From Pseudomonas marginalis (GTDB taxonomy: Bacteria; Pseudomonadota; Gammaproteobacteria; Pseudomonadales; Pseudomonadaceae), in the NCBI RefSeq assembly GCF_900105325.1, contig NZ_FNSU01000001.1:434001-498000 (forward strand): a DNA stretch of 64,000 bases. The letters run 5' to 3'. A program made the translations under genes and the position numbers. The notes under the pieces are model-generated. The model worked only from the letters and a program-made list of their open reading frames with translations. It was not told where the DNA came from and ran no database searches. Shown piece after piece: positions 16,797 to 26,601 of the stretch. How positions within the stretch are numbered: position 1 is the first letter of the stretch; each line of letters starts with the position of its first letter.

Positions 16797-17906
16797 TTAG
16801 CTACCTTTGTTGCCTTTTTCATGCGTCGGGTCGTAGACCTTGGTCAGGTCACCCCCGAGGCGGAAGGTCTTGAACGGTTGCATCCCGTGCTTGCGCTCGA
16901 TCACATCCGGTGCGCAGGTGTAGAGGGTGCAGAACGGTTCGAGCCAGGCATACTTCATGTCCTTCTTGAGGTCCTTCATGTCCTGCTCCTTGCCGTTCTT
17001 CTGTTCGAAGATCTCCGGGTCCTTGACCCCGGCCAGCACTTTGTCGCCCAGGCGCTTGAGTGCGCTGTTGTTTTCCTGGCGCAGGTCAACACCGTTGACC
17101 AGGGCAAAACTGGCGATCATCGCCAGCGGCGGCAGGGCGTAGTTGTGGTACGACAAGGCGCGTTGCTGACGCTTCAATTCGTTGGGCAAGAAGCCTTGGT
17201 CGTCGACCTGGTTCACGCCGACCTTGTATTCCTTCACGGCCCAGTCAAACAGGTCGCGACGGTTGGTGGCGATGGAGGTTGCCATCACCGACCAGGCGGC
17301 CCAGTAGGAGTGGTTGTTGGTTTTTTCCAGCGGCAGGTTGTCCCAGTCGCTCACCACCTGATCGGCCAGTTTGTTGAACCAGGCTTCGATCAGTTGCGAT
17401 TCCTGCGGGTGGTTGGCCAACGGGTGCGAGTCGGAGAACTTCAGGCGTACATAGGCCGACGCCATGCTGCCCAAGGCCCATTTGCGCATGGACTTGCCGG
17501 TGTGGTTGAAGTCCTTGGACATCAACGCATCGGCCTTGGCCCACGACACCAGCCAGTTCAGGGTGCATTCGAGCTGCTCCGGGCGACCGTCGCGCATGAA
17601 TTGCATCACGCGCTTGCTGGTGTCTTTTTCCAGCTTGGTGATGTCGGCGGTGCTGTCGCGAAAGGCTTTTTCCGACTGCACGTTCAGGGTCGAACGGGCT
17701 TTGTCGGAACCTTCGTACTTGCTGCGAAATTGCAGAGGCCCGGTGTAGGGCGTCGGCATGGTGTCGCAGTTTTCCTTGAAGTCGCCGGTCTTGAACGCTT
17801 CAATCGGTGCGAAGTAGCCCTGGGGCGGACGCAGCGGGGCGGCGGCGTTGGCTGCACCGGCGAAGATCGCCAGGCCCAGCAACGATGGAATCCATAACTT
17901 CTGCAT
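16797..17906 (-). CDS. algL: AlgL, periplasmic poly(mannuronate) lyase
   Basis: A 369-aa alginate lyase (polysaccharide lyase family 5). The signal peptide MQKLWIPSLLGLAIFAGAANA is followed by the all-helical lyase fold. Motifs include NNHSYWAAWSVMATSIATNR, with the catalytic His near residue 198, and the Tyr-bearing RALSYHNYALPPLAMIA. It degrades polymer stranded in the periplasm by beta-elimination and is part of the secretion scaffold. The start at 17906 has GAGG seven bases upstream, while the longer frame to 17918 does not. It lies 24 bases after algX. Confidence 0.96.
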   Translation of the reverse strand: MQKLWIPSLLGLAIFAGAANAAAPLRPPQGYFAPIEAFKTGDFKENCDTMPTPYTGPLQFRSKYEGSDKARSTLNVQSEKAFRDSTADITKLEKDTSKRVMQFMRDGRPEQLECTLNWLVSWAKADALMSKDFNHTGKSMRKWALGSMASAYVRLKFSDSHPLANHPQESQLIEAWFNKLADQVVSDWDNLPLEKTNNHSYWAAWSVMATSIATNRRDLFDWAVKEYKVGVNQVDDQGFLPNELKRQQRALSYHNYALPPLAMIASFALVNGVDLRQENNSALKRLGDKVLAGVKDPEIFEQKNGKEQDMKDLKKDMKYAWLEPFCTLYTCAPDVIERKHGMQPFKTFRLGGDLTKVYDPTHEKGNKGS

Positions 17907-17930
17907 AAGTAACCTCATTGCACGCTTATT

Positions 17931-19376
17931 TCACGGCGTCGAGGCGGTCTGTTGACCGCCCGCTGGGAATACGTTGCGTGTGCAAATTTTCGCTTCGACC
18001 TTCTGCGCGGCAGCGCCCGCTTCGGGGCCCTGCACTTCCACGGCCAGCAAGTTCTGCGAGGCCCAGTCTTCATCGGTGCGCAGTTCAAAGGCGAAACGCC
18101 CGTCTGTATCGGATGTTTCGGGTTTCTCGATCTTGATGTCCTCGTGGCGCCCGTTCATGTACCAGAGGGTGGCTTGCAAGGTTTTCACCGAGGGGTCGGC
18201 GAAGCGGATATCAACCTGATGGTTGGCGTTGCGCAGGTCTTTATTCGAACTGTTAACCATCAATTCGTTCTTGCCGGGTTTCAATGTTGTGCTCGCACTC
18301 ATCTGCGCGGTCTTGCCTTCGCAACCGTTGTCGAGCAGCGCCATCATCTGGCGGTAGATGGTCTCCTGGTCCAGGCGATAGAGCGGCGAGAATTCCCAGA
18401 TAAGGATTTTCGGCGGGCTCTTCTGGAATTCGTCGCTGCCCAGGTACTGGATCATCGAGCCTTCCAGGCCACCGCCGGGGAAGGCGACGTTGAGGATGTC
18501 GGCGCCGATTTCTTCTTCCAGGAACCCGGCAAAGTTGTAGTTCTTGCCACTGTGGCTGGTGCCCACCAGGGTGATCTGCGGGTTGCCCGAATCGCCGAAC
18601 AGGTCGCCGTCGCCGGCTTCGCCTTTCGGCTCGGTGGTGAACTGGTCCATGTACTGGATCGCGTAGCTGGTGCCGCACAATTGCCCGGCCATGTTGTGCA
18701 GGGTGCCGGTCTTGCCCATGCGCCCGGAGCGCTTGGTCTCGAATTCGCGCTTGGGAATATCGGCAAACTCAGGCATTGCACGCACCTTGGCGCCGACGAT
18801 TTTCGCCGTGCGCTGGGCGCCGTACGGGGTCCAGTGCTGGTCACCGCGGAAGTAGAAGTCGTGGGCCGGCAGTTCGTCCGGCAGTTGCTCATTGGTCAAC
18901 GGTGACAGGTCCGGCACCACGTAGCCCATCTTGGCGAAACGGCCGAGCATGGTCTTGTAGTTGCCCAGGGCCTTGTCGAAATCGAACGAGGCTTTTTCCG
19001 CGGGGTTGAGCTTGTTGCGGTTCACCAGGCCACGGGTCGGCTGGTAGACCACCACCAGTTCCACGCCCTTGGCCTTGAACGCGTCGTGCAGTTGTTGCAT
19101 GCGCTTGTAGCCGGCCGGGCTGGTGTCGAATTCGGTGCGCAGGTCTTCCTGGGTACGGAACAGCCAGTCGCCCTGGGCTTGCACCAGGGTGGTGAAGTTC
19201 TGCTGGTAGCGCGTGGTGTAGTTTTTCGCGTCATGGGCGGCCGGGCACAGGCTGCAGCAGGGCTCGGCGGTGAAGGTCGGGGCCTTGATTTCGTCGGCGC
19301 GCACGCCCTGGCTGGCCGCGAGCAGGCCGAGGGTCAGACCCGAGAGGCTCAGCAGTTTGATCATGTGTGGGTGCAT
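17931..19376 (-). CDS. algX: AlgX, alginate O-acetyltransferase and secretion-scaffold protein
   Basis: A periplasmic protein of about 481 aa with a signal peptide ending near SQGVRA. The SGNH-like domain has DQHWTPYGAQRT (Asp/His near 176-178) and the nucleophile Ser in LVGTSHSGKNYNFAG near 269. A C-terminal carbohydrate-binding module spans roughly residues 340-470. AlgX transfers acetyl groups directly to alginate and links the polymerase to the AlgE/AlgK exporter. Start 19376 (MHPHMIKLL) is preferred because GAGG lies about nine bases upstream; ATG 19385 would leave no ribosome site. It follows algG closely and precedes algL by 24 bases. Confidence 0.95.
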   Translation of the reverse strand: MHPHMIKLLSLSGLTLGLLAASQGVRADEIKAPTFTAEPCCSLCPAAHDAKNYTTRYQQNFTTLVQAQGDWLFRTQEDLRTEFDTSPAGYKRMQQLHDAFKAKGVELVVVYQPTRGLVNRNKLNPAEKASFDFDKALGNYKTMLGRFAKMGYVVPDLSPLTNEQLPDELPAHDFYFRGDQHWTPYGAQRTAKIVGAKVRAMPEFADIPKREFETKRSGRMGKTGTLHNMAGQLCGTSYAIQYMDQFTTEPKGEAGDGDLFGDSGNPQITLVGTSHSGKNYNFAGFLEEEIGADILNVAFPGGGLEGSMIQYLGSDEFQKSPPKILIWEFSPLYRLDQETIYRQMMALLDNGCEGKTAQMSASTTLKPGKNELMVNSSNKDLRNANHQVDIRFADPSVKTLQATLWYMNGRHEDIKIEKPETSDTDGRFAFELRTDEDWASQNLLAVEVQGPEAGAAAQKVEAKICTRNVFPAGGQQTASTP

Positions 19377-19387
19377 AAGGGTCATCC

Positions 19388-20941
19388 TCAGTCCTGCATT
19401 TCGGTCTGGCGTTCGACAGGGTCGATCAGCACGGCTTTCTGCTGGCGCACCAGCAGGTCGAGAATTTCTTCCTGACGATCGCCCAGCACGCCGGAGAAAC
19501 TGATGCCGCTGGATTTGGTCGGCGCCAGCATCGATACGCGGTACAGCTCGATACTCAGTGGCGAGTCGATGGACAGCGGCCCGCTGCCGTTACCCGCCAG
19601 TTCACCGCCGACCACGATCAGCGAGACCTTGGCGTCGAACGGGTCGAGGGCGATGTCGCGGTCGGTGTCGGTCAAATCCTTGATGTGGCCGTACACGCCG
19701 GTCAGGCCGTTGGCCATCGAGGTGTTTTCGTACAGCTTGATGTTCACGCTGTTACGCACGCGGATGCCGTGGCGACGGTTGCTGATCACTTTGTTGCCCC
19801 ACAGCAGGTTGTCGCCGCTCTCATAGAGGGTGATGCCGTCGGTGTGGTTGCGGTAGATCTCGTTGTCGGCGATCAGGTTGTTCACGCTGTTACGGTCGAT
19901 CACCAGGCCCGAAAGCTTGTTGTCGTAGCTGCGGTTGTTGAAGATGAAGCTGTCGTTCACCTCACGGGAAATGATGATGCCGTGCTTCTTCTTGGTGCCG
20001 TAGACGGTGTTGTCCGCGATGATCAGGCCGTGGGAACGGTCATGGGGGTCAATGCCGTAGACGATGTTGTCTTTGTAGGTATTGCCCTTGATCACGAAGC
20101 CCGTGGTCTCGTAGCAGTAGAAGCCGTACCACATGTCCGAGAACTCGGAATCGATGATCCAGCCGGTCGGCTCAGGGCGCTTGAGCACCTTGGCCATGTT
20201 CGGCGTGTACTGGGAAATACTCACCCCATACGACTTACTGTTGGCATAGCCGAAACTGGCCATCTTGGTCTTGGAAACGTAGGTCTCGGTGCCGCCCCAG
20301 GCCAGCAGGAACGGGCGGAACTCCTTGGGCGACTTGAACAGCGCCGGGCCATTGGCTTTTTCGTCCCAACCGGTGATCCTGGTGTCACGCACAAACAACT
20401 GGCCGTCGTTGATCAGGAACGAACCGGCCTGCTGGGACAGGCGCAGCTCCTGGGTGTTTTTATCGATGTCCAGGATGCCCTTGCGGCCGACCACGATCGG
20501 CAACTTGGCCAGGAACACGCCCGGCGAGGTTTCGCTGAAGTACTGCTTGGGCACTTTGCCGAGCAGGTCCTTGAGGTTCATGTAACCGTCGTCGACAAAG
20601 ATCGCCTGGGGAATACCGTGCTGGCGCACCACCCATTCGGCCATCTTGTTGTCGCCGCCGATAAAGTCCTTGAGGGCGTCTTCCTGCATCATGCGGCGGA
20701 TGCTGATCTTGCCGGGCCTGGTGCGTACGATCTTCTTTTCCATCGCTGCGGCGGTATAACCCGACAGATCAGGCAGGGCCGGCTTGGCCATTTCCAGCGG
20801 CGCGGTCGGGGGGCTGGAAATGGTGTAGGTCTTGGCCTGTTGCAGTTCCTTGGCGATGGTCGGCGCCTTGGCCGCCGTATCGGCAAACGCTGTGGCGCTG
20901 GCCATCAGCATTGCCGCGACGAGTAGGCTTTGAGCATTCAT
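19388..20941 (-). CDS. algG: AlgG, periplasmic poly(mannuronate) C5-epimerase
   Basis: A 517-aa periplasmic epimerase that converts D-mannuronate to L-guluronate residues in the polymer. The signal peptide MNAQSLLVAAMLMASATAFA precedes a parallel right-handed beta helix, with regular NTVYGT, NNRSYDNKLSGL and DNEIYRNHTDGI turns. The catalytic DPHD motif is at about residues 297-300 (YGIDPHDRSHGLII). Start 20941 has GGGAG eight bases upstream; a longer frame to 20956 would touch the algE stop. It is part of the exporter scaffold with AlgX, AlgK and AlgE. Confidence 0.96.
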   Translation of the reverse strand: MNAQSLLVAAMLMASATAFADTAAKAPTIAKELQQAKTYTISSPPTAPLEMAKPALPDLSGYTAAAMEKKIVRTRPGKISIRRMMQEDALKDFIGGDNKMAEWVVRQHGIPQAIFVDDGYMNLKDLLGKVPKQYFSETSPGVFLAKLPIVVGRKGILDIDKNTQELRLSQQAGSFLINDGQLFVRDTRITGWDEKANGPALFKSPKEFRPFLLAWGGTETYVSKTKMASFGYANSKSYGVSISQYTPNMAKVLKRPEPTGWIIDSEFSDMWYGFYCYETTGFVIKGNTYKDNIVYGIDPHDRSHGLIIADNTVYGTKKKHGIIISREVNDSFIFNNRSYDNKLSGLVIDRNSVNNLIADNEIYRNHTDGITLYESGDNLLWGNKVISNRRHGIRVRNSVNIKLYENTSMANGLTGVYGHIKDLTDTDRDIALDPFDAKVSLIVVGGELAGNGSGPLSIDSPLSIELYRVSMLAPTKSSGISFSGVLGDRQEEILDLLVRQQKAVLIDPVERQTEMQD

Positions 20942-20955
20942 TGCGCAGGCTCCCA

Positions 20956-22443
20956 TCAGAATTTCCAGATCACGTCGACAAACGCGCGATGCATGTACGA
21001 GTCGACCTGGCTGCCATAGGCATCACCTGGCTTGAACACACCGGCACGGAACCGCACCAGGGCTGATGGCTCGTCAACCGACTGGCTGAGCGCGGCCGGC
21101 AGCAGGCCGGTCTTGAAGTACTTGGTGACTACAAGGTCCATCTCCTGGCCCAGGTCTTTCTTGCCGTCTTCAAGGGGCAGGGAAGTGCTGGACAGGATCG
21201 CGCCGGTCACGTCATCGGTGTTGTTCTGGACGGCGTCGATGCCATTGCTGCCCACCGGCTTGTTGCCGTCGACGCGCCAGAACTTGTGGTACACCAGGCT
21301 GGCGTCGTAGTCCTCGCGCAGCTGCCAGGAACCGAACAGGCTCATGGACTGCATGTTGTTCATCTCGCCACGAAACGCTTCGCCGAAACGGTGCACGCGG
21401 GACTGGGTGCCGGTGAAGTTCGAACGGTTGCTTTGCAGGCCGTTCTGCTCGTACTCGGCACTGGCGCGGGCATAGGCCGCACCCACTTGCCATTGCGGGT
21501 CCAGACGCAGGCGGATACCCAGGTCGGTCGCCCAGCCACTCACGTCATCGCTGCGCTTGGCCTCTGTCGGGCGGGTGCCGTCGGCGTTCAAGGCATTGAC
21601 CGAGTCGCGGTCGCCTTTCATGCCGGTGATGCTGGCCCAGTAGTTGACGGTGTTGGTGTTGCGCCAGTTGTAGGCGTCGCTGTTGGCTTCGATGCCGAGC
21701 CAGGTCAGGTCGCCGTTCTCGCGCTTGTCCAGGGAGTCGGTGGCGACGCCCGGTTCCGGGTAGTCGAGCTTGCCGTTGTCATGGGTGTGGTGGCCACGCA
21801 GGCCGATCCACTGGCCCGGCGTCCACTGGTAGGACGCGTCGGCGTAGAGGTGCTGACGGTCCTTATCCTTGGGCGACAGTTCCTTGAGGTCGGTACGGTA
21901 TTCGCTGAAACGTTCGGCGGCGCCGACGTTGGCCTTGAGCAGGGTGGTGTCGAAGGTCCAGTTCAGCGCTTCGATGTTGGTGTCGCGCCATTGGCCGTCG
22001 TCATTGCGCAGGCGTTGGCGACCGAGCTTGAGGATCTCGCCGGGGTAGGGCGTGAAGCCGCTGTAGCCGACCCAGAACTCGCGCATGGCCAGGTAGTTTT
22101 TCTTGGTCTTGCGGTCGTTGTTGGTGGTTTGCTGGTTTTCGTCATCCGCCGACTGTTGCAGGGTGTCGGTCTCGATGATGTCGCTCGAAGCCACCGCCTG
22201 GCCCATGGCGTAGGCGCTCCAGTTGCCGCTTTCGCCGTAGATCCACGGGCGCAGGTCGAGGCCGATGCCGTTGACGTCGCCGCCTTTCTGGGTGCCGAGG
22301 TCGCGGTCATCTTCGGACTGGCCGGTGACTTTGACTTCCAGGCCGAAATTCTTGGCTTCGGTCAGCGCGGCCAGGGTCGGGCACGACCACAGCAGGGCGA
22401 AGGTCAGGCCGATGCCGGCCTGCACGAATGGATTGAGCTTCAT
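20956..22443 (-). CDS. algE: AlgE, outer-membrane alginate export porin
   Basis: A 495-aa outer-membrane beta barrel that exports alginate. The N-terminal signal peptide ends near CPTLAALTEA, and the mature protein begins with a KNFGLEVKVTGQSEDDRDLG strand. The body is built of alternating amphipathic strands with many aromatic residues, ending in the outer-membrane terminal pattern HRAFVDVIWKF (C-terminal Phe). The start codon overlaps the algK stop by four bases (ATGA). Length matches the 18-stranded AlgE of P. aeruginosa. Confidence 0.96.
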   Translation of the reverse strand: MKLNPFVQAGIGLTFALLWSCPTLAALTEAKNFGLEVKVTGQSEDDRDLGTQKGGDVNGIGLDLRPWIYGESGNWSAYAMGQAVASSDIIETDTLQQSADDENQQTTNNDRKTKKNYLAMREFWVGYSGFTPYPGEILKLGRQRLRNDDGQWRDTNIEALNWTFDTTLLKANVGAAERFSEYRTDLKELSPKDKDRQHLYADASYQWTPGQWIGLRGHHTHDNGKLDYPEPGVATDSLDKRENGDLTWLGIEANSDAYNWRNTNTVNYWASITGMKGDRDSVNALNADGTRPTEAKRSDDVSGWATDLGIRLRLDPQWQVGAAYARASAEYEQNGLQSNRSNFTGTQSRVHRFGEAFRGEMNNMQSMSLFGSWQLREDYDASLVYHKFWRVDGNKPVGSNGIDAVQNNTDDVTGAILSSTSLPLEDGKKDLGQEMDLVVTKYFKTGLLPAALSQSVDEPSALVRFRAGVFKPGDAYGSQVDSYMHRAFVDVIWKF

Positions 22444-23831
22444 AGGGATTCCTCGCCGTCTTCTTCTTCCAGGGCGTGCAGTTGCAGCGTGCTCTGGGTC
22501 AGGGTGCCGCGGGCGGCCAGTTCCTGTTGCACCAGGCGTTGGCCTTGGGCGCGTTGTTCCGGTGTGAGCGGGGCTTCGAGCTGCGTGGCCAGGTCATTGG
22601 CCTCTGGCGTGCCCTGGGCTTTGGCCAATTGGCTGAAGACATAGGCATTCAATGGGTCGGGCTTGGTGCCCTTGCCTTGGGAAAACAATTGGGCGATGGC
22701 GAAGTCGGCGCTGTTCTGGCCGTTGCGCGCAGCGGTCAGCAGGTGGTCCAGGGCTTTTTGCGAATAGACCTGGCCCAGGTAACCACGGCGGTAGATCTGA
22801 CCGAGGTAGTAGTCGGCAGCCACTTCGCGGCCCACGGCTTTCTGGAAGTGCGCTTCAGCCGCCTTGGCGTCCGCCGGCACCCACTTGCCTTCGTAGTAGA
22901 GCTTGCCCAGCAACAGCTCGGCGCGCGGCTGGTCGGCGGCGCGGCCGTTGTCCAGGTATTTCATCATCTGGTCGACGTCGCCCAGTTCGGGGAAGTCGTA
23001 GAGCAGTTGCGCCAGGCTGACCCAGGAAGCCGGGTAGCCGGGGGCGATTTTTTCCAGCAGGGCCTGGGCGGTTTTCTCGTCGGTCTTGCCCAGCGTGGCG
23101 TCGCCCAATACGCGGGCGACGCTGTCGACGCGTTGTGCGGTGACGGTGCCGCGGCTGTAGCCGGCTTCCATCTGCTTGAGCAGTTCGGCCTGTTTTTCCG
23201 GCTGGGCTTTTTTCTGGTAGACCGTGGCCAGCTCGACATAGCAGATATCGGTGGTGTTCAGCGCGGCCTTGCAGATGCGCTCCACATCATCCAGATGCTG
23301 GTCGTAGGTGTCCTGGGTGCGATACAGCAGGACCTGGGCCAGGCCGGCTTCCGGGTAACCGGCGGCCTGCCACTTGCTGATCTGCTGCTGGGCATTCACG
23401 TTGGGGAAGCTGTGGGGGTATTGCAGGTACAGCATCGCCAGCGGGATCAGGGTGTTGCCTTCGCCATTGGCAAAGGCTTTTTTCAACAGGCCTTCGGCTT
23501 CATGGTGTTCGGCTTCGGTGGAGCCTGGCTTGGCCACCAGCAGGCGACCGAGGCGGGCCTGGGCGCGCGGCGAGGTATCCGCCGCGGCACGGTAAGTGGC
23601 CTCGGCCTGTTTGATTTGCGCCGGATCGCGGGTGCCTACCTGGATATCGGCCAGGCCCACCTGGGCCTCGCTGTAACCCAGTTCTGCCAGTTGCTGGTAA
23701 TTCTGCTGCGCGGTGACGGTGTCGCCACGCTTGAGCGCTTCATTGGCCAGGCGTTGGTCGGGCAGGCCGGCGCAACCGGCGAGGGCGATGGCCAGCGCCA
23801 GGGGCACCGGCAGGGTTCGAAGGGCGCTCAT
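22440..23831 (-). CDS. algK: AlgK, TPR/Sel1-repeat outer-membrane lipoprotein of alginate export
   Basis: A 463-aa lipoprotein: the signal sequence PLALAIALAGCAG contains the lipobox cysteine. The mature protein is a helical solenoid of Sel1/TPR-like repeats (for example YQQLAELGYSEAQVGLADIQ, AEATYRAAADTSPRAQARLG and FQKAVGREVAADYYLGQIYRRG). AlgK guides AlgE to the outer membrane and scaffolds the periplasmic complex. It starts two bases after the alg44 stop and overlaps algE by four bases, so the three are translationally coupled. Confidence 0.95.
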   Translation of the reverse strand: MSALRTLPVPLALAIALAGCAGLPDQRLANEALKRGDTVTAQQNYQQLAELGYSEAQVGLADIQVGTRDPAQIKQAEATYRAAADTSPRAQARLGRLLVAKPGSTEAEHHEAEGLLKKAFANGEGNTLIPLAMLYLQYPHSFPNVNAQQQISKWQAAGYPEAGLAQVLLYRTQDTYDQHLDDVERICKAALNTTDICYVELATVYQKKAQPEKQAELLKQMEAGYSRGTVTAQRVDSVARVLGDATLGKTDEKTAQALLEKIAPGYPASWVSLAQLLYDFPELGDVDQMMKYLDNGRAADQPRAELLLGKLYYEGKWVPADAKAAEAHFQKAVGREVAADYYLGQIYRRGYLGQVYSQKALDHLLTAARNGQNSADFAIAQLFSQGKGTKPDPLNAYVFSQLAKAQGTPEANDLATQLEAPLTPEQRAQGQRLVQQELAARGTLTQSTLQLHALEEEDGEESL

Positions 23832-23833
23832 GA

Positions 23834-25000
23834 TTAAAGACCTGCAGCCATGGCTTTATCGATCAGCCAGTTCAGGGATGGGCCACGGTCGCTGGTCACT
23901 TCCACCGGGCGGCCGGCGTAGGCGCTGTCCAGCGGGGCGTCAGGCTTGATCTGGACGCGGATGTCGGAGGACAGGTCGGCGCTGTTCAGGCTGGTGCTGC
24001 TGACGATGGTGCCGGTGCGGGTCTGTTCTTCGTCGGCCACCTGGAAGCTCACCGGGGTGCCTGGGCGCACGTCACCGAACTGGCGGTAGGTAAAGCGAGC
24101 TTCGACGTTAGCCTGGCTGCCGCGTGGCACCAGTTGGAAGATCACGTCGCCTTTGCTGGCGTACTGGCCGTCGGCGACCAGTTGCTGGGCGACCACGCAA
24201 TCGCACGGCGAGGTGAGGGTGCCGGTCATTTGCTTGCCGAACAGCTCTTCGACCTTGGCCGGCTGCAGCTGGTCTTCGTCCAGGTGGCCTTTGAGCACAT
24301 CCAGCATGCTGGTGCTGAAGGTCGCCAGTGGTGCACCTTTGGCCGCCACCGCGTCACCTTTGAGCAGGCTTTGCACGGTGCCGTCGCGCGGCATGGTCAC
24401 GTTCATGCCGGGCACGCTGACCAGGCCGGCCTGGGCGTGGCTGACGAAGTACATGCCGTACACCGATTTGAACACGAAGCCGAAGGCTGCCAGGCCGACG
24501 AGGAAGATCGCCAGGCTGAACGTCACGGCGCGCAGGCGACCGAAGGCGCTCATGTTGCTGCCGCTGTCCTTGACCTTGCGCGCCTTGGTGAAGTTGTCGC
24601 GTTGCAGGGTTGCCAGCACGTCACCCATGGTCACGATGTCGCCCGACAGGTGCGAGGTGATCAGGTGGCGCAGGGTGGAAATATCCTGGGCGTCGAGGTT
24701 CTGGAACTGGCAACCGGTGCGGCCGCTCTGGCGGTCGTAGGAGCGGATCTGCAGCTCCACATCCATAGCCAGGCCGAGGTTATCGATGACGAATTGCAGG
24801 CGACCCTTGTGCACTTCACCCACGGTCAACGGCTGGGTGGCGGTGAACGCCAGGCCGCCGGCCGAGAGGTCGATCACCCGTGCTTCGGTTTGGGTGCGGT
24901 CGGTGTTGAAGAAGCGCAGCTTGGCCGGGATTTTGACCCGGGCATGTTGGCGCTGTGCTTCGGATTCGTGGACAACGTTGGCGTTTACTTGGCTGTTCAT
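23834..25000 (-). CDS. alg44: Alg44, PilZ-domain c-di-GMP receptor and alginate polymerase subunit
   Basis: A 388-aa protein. The N-terminal cytoplasmic PilZ domain (about residues 16-115) carries both c-di-GMP motifs: the RxxxR box in QRQHARVKIPAKLRF and the DLSAGGLAF box. A single transmembrane helix lies near 155-178, then a periplasmic HlyD-like domain reaches the C-terminus. Alg44 binds c-di-GMP and activates the Alg8 glycosyltransferase, so this gene makes alginate polymerisation c-di-GMP dependent here as elsewhere. It lies 36 bases after alg8 and two before algK. Confidence 0.96.
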   Translation of the reverse strand: MNSQVNANVVHESEAQRQHARVKIPAKLRFFNTDRTQTEARVIDLSAGGLAFTATQPLTVGEVHKGRLQFVIDNLGLAMDVELQIRSYDRQSGRTGCQFQNLDAQDISTLRHLITSHLSGDIVTMGDVLATLQRDNFTKARKVKDSGSNMSAFGRLRAVTFSLAIFLVGLAAFGFVFKSVYGMYFVSHAQAGLVSVPGMNVTMPRDGTVQSLLKGDAVAAKGAPLATFSTSMLDVLKGHLDEDQLQPAKVEELFGKQMTGTLTSPCDCVVAQQLVADGQYASKGDVIFQLVPRGSQANVEARFTYRQFGDVRPGTPVSFQVADEEQTRTGTIVSSTSLNSADLSSDIRVQIKPDAPLDSAYAGRPVEVTSDRGPSLNWLIDKAMAAGL

Positions 25001-25036
25001 GACGGTGTAATTCCTTGGTTAATTCAGGCTTGGCTG

Positions 25037-26518
25037 TCAGACCATCATCAGCAACACGGCAACGAAGATGCTGCCGGCGGAGAAGGTCATGGTCCGAGAC
25101 GACCAGGTGTTGAACCAACGTTGAAAGCTGGCCAAATCGCGGGTCAGTTTGGTGTCCTGGCGGGTCCAGGACTGTTGATCAAGGCGGAAGAACACGTAGA
25201 TCTTCACCAACGCGCCCATGATCTGGTTGTAATAGAGAATCGCCGGGTAAGCCGGGCCGATCTTGTGGCCGGAGCACGACAGCAGCAGGGTCAGGATCAG
25301 GCGGGTGATGCCGATCCACAGCAGGTACGCGAGGATGAACGCGCCGCCGTACTTGAAGGTGGCGATGATTGCCACGGTCAGGCCGAGCAGGGAGGTCCAC
25401 ATCGACACGCGCTGGTCGAACAACACGATGCTGGTGAACATGCCCAGCCGACGCACACCCAGGCCCAGGGCTCGGGAGTTCTGGCGCAGGTTGTTGCCGT
25501 ACCAGCGGAACATCAGCTTGCGGCTGGCTTTGATAAAGCTCTTTTCCGGCGGGTGTTCCACGGTGTGGATCGCGGCGTCCGGCACGTAGAAGGTGTCGTA
25601 GCCCAGGCGCATCAGGCTGAACCAGCTGGACTTGTCGTCACCGGTGAGAAACTTGAAGCGGCCCAGGCGCCAGTGCTGCAGCGAGTCGCTTTCCACGTCG
25701 GCGATAAAGCCCGGGTCAGTCACGACGTTGGCGCGGAACACCGACATGCGGCCGGTCATGGTCAGCACGCGCTTGGACAGGGCCATGGAGCACATGTTGA
25801 TGTGGCGCTGGGCGAAGCGCAGTTTGTGCCACTCGCTCATGATGTAGCCGCCGCGCACTTCGCAGAATTCGTTGGTGGTCAGGCCGCCGACGTTGCCGAA
25901 CAGCTGGAACCACGGCACGGTCTTGCGCACCACGCCTTCGGCGAGCACGGTGTCGCCATCGATCACGGCAACCACCGCGCGGTCGTCCGGCAGGTGGCGG
26001 GAGATGGCGCGGAAACCGAAGGCCAGGCCGTCGCGCTTGCCGGTACCGGCGATCCGCACGAAGTCGAGCTTGACGTGGTCCGGCGGGTTCATGCGTTCCC
26101 AGAGGCTCTTGACCAGCAGCTCATCGGACATTTCCACCAGCGAGCAGACCACGGTGGTGGGGAAGCCGCATTCGATGGCCTCGCGAATCACCGAGCTGTA
26201 GACCTGCGCGGTGGTCAGCGCATCGATACGGAAGCTGGTGACCATCAGGAACACGTGGGACGGGTCGGCAGCCTTGCCCAGCTTGCGCACTTTACGGCGC
26301 AGGTGCGGGTAGACCACATACAGGAACAGCATGCCGCGAAAGAAATGCGTAGCACCCATCGAGTAGCGCCAGATACCGACGGCGCCAATCAGGAAAATAA
26401 AATTCTTCGACTCGGAGTCGAACGTACTCGCCGGCAACAGCAGGGCGAGACCCATCAGCAGGCTCAGAAAGAACAGCCAGCCGGCGGATTGGAGCAGTAC
26501 GTGTTTTAACTTGGACAT
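25037..26518 (-). CDS. alg8: Alg8, family 2 glycosyltransferase (alginate polymerase)
   Basis: A 493-aa inner-membrane glycosyltransferase that polymerises GDP-mannuronate into polymannuronate while extruding it. Two N-terminal helices precede the GT2 domain (metal-binding VIDGDTV, acceptor-site DVESDSLQHW, GDDKSSW), followed by helices near the C-terminus. The start MSKLKHVLLQSAGWLFFLSLL at 26518 matches the conserved Alg8 N-terminus. The longer frame to 26611 would run back almost to the algD stop and adds a non-homologous leader. It is separated from algD by 83 bases. Confidence 0.96.
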   Translation of the reverse strand: MSKLKHVLLQSAGWLFFLSLLMGLALLLPASTFDSESKNFIFLIGAVGIWRYSMGATHFFRGMLFLYVVYPHLRRKVRKLGKAADPSHVFLMVTSFRIDALTTAQVYSSVIREAIECGFPTTVVCSLVEMSDELLVKSLWERMNPPDHVKLDFVRIAGTGKRDGLAFGFRAISRHLPDDRAVVAVIDGDTVLAEGVVRKTVPWFQLFGNVGGLTTNEFCEVRGGYIMSEWHKLRFAQRHINMCSMALSKRVLTMTGRMSVFRANVVTDPGFIADVESDSLQHWRLGRFKFLTGDDKSSWFSLMRLGYDTFYVPDAAIHTVEHPPEKSFIKASRKLMFRWYGNNLRQNSRALGLGVRRLGMFTSIVLFDQRVSMWTSLLGLTVAIIATFKYGGAFILAYLLWIGITRLILTLLLSCSGHKIGPAYPAILYYNQIMGALVKIYVFFRLDQQSWTRQDTKLTRDLASFQRWFNTWSSRTMTFSAGSIFVAVLLMMV

Positions 26519-26601
26519 AAGCGTCATCCGAAGGTGAAGAAGGCTTCGAGCTGCAAGCGCTGGGGATTGGTACGCCTGCGGCTCGAAACTTACCGTTGCT
26601 G

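Noticed and set aside
15558..17897. Open frame of about 779 codons on the plus strand
   Set aside because: It is antisense to algI and algL and crosses the REPIN. Its composition (His, Gln, Arg and Val rich) is that of a GC-skewed shadow frame, and no domain is recognisable.
24134..26509. Open frame of about 791 codons on the plus strand
   Set aside because: Antisense to alg44 and alg8 in a GC-rich genome; no domain, no ribosome site and shadow-type composition.
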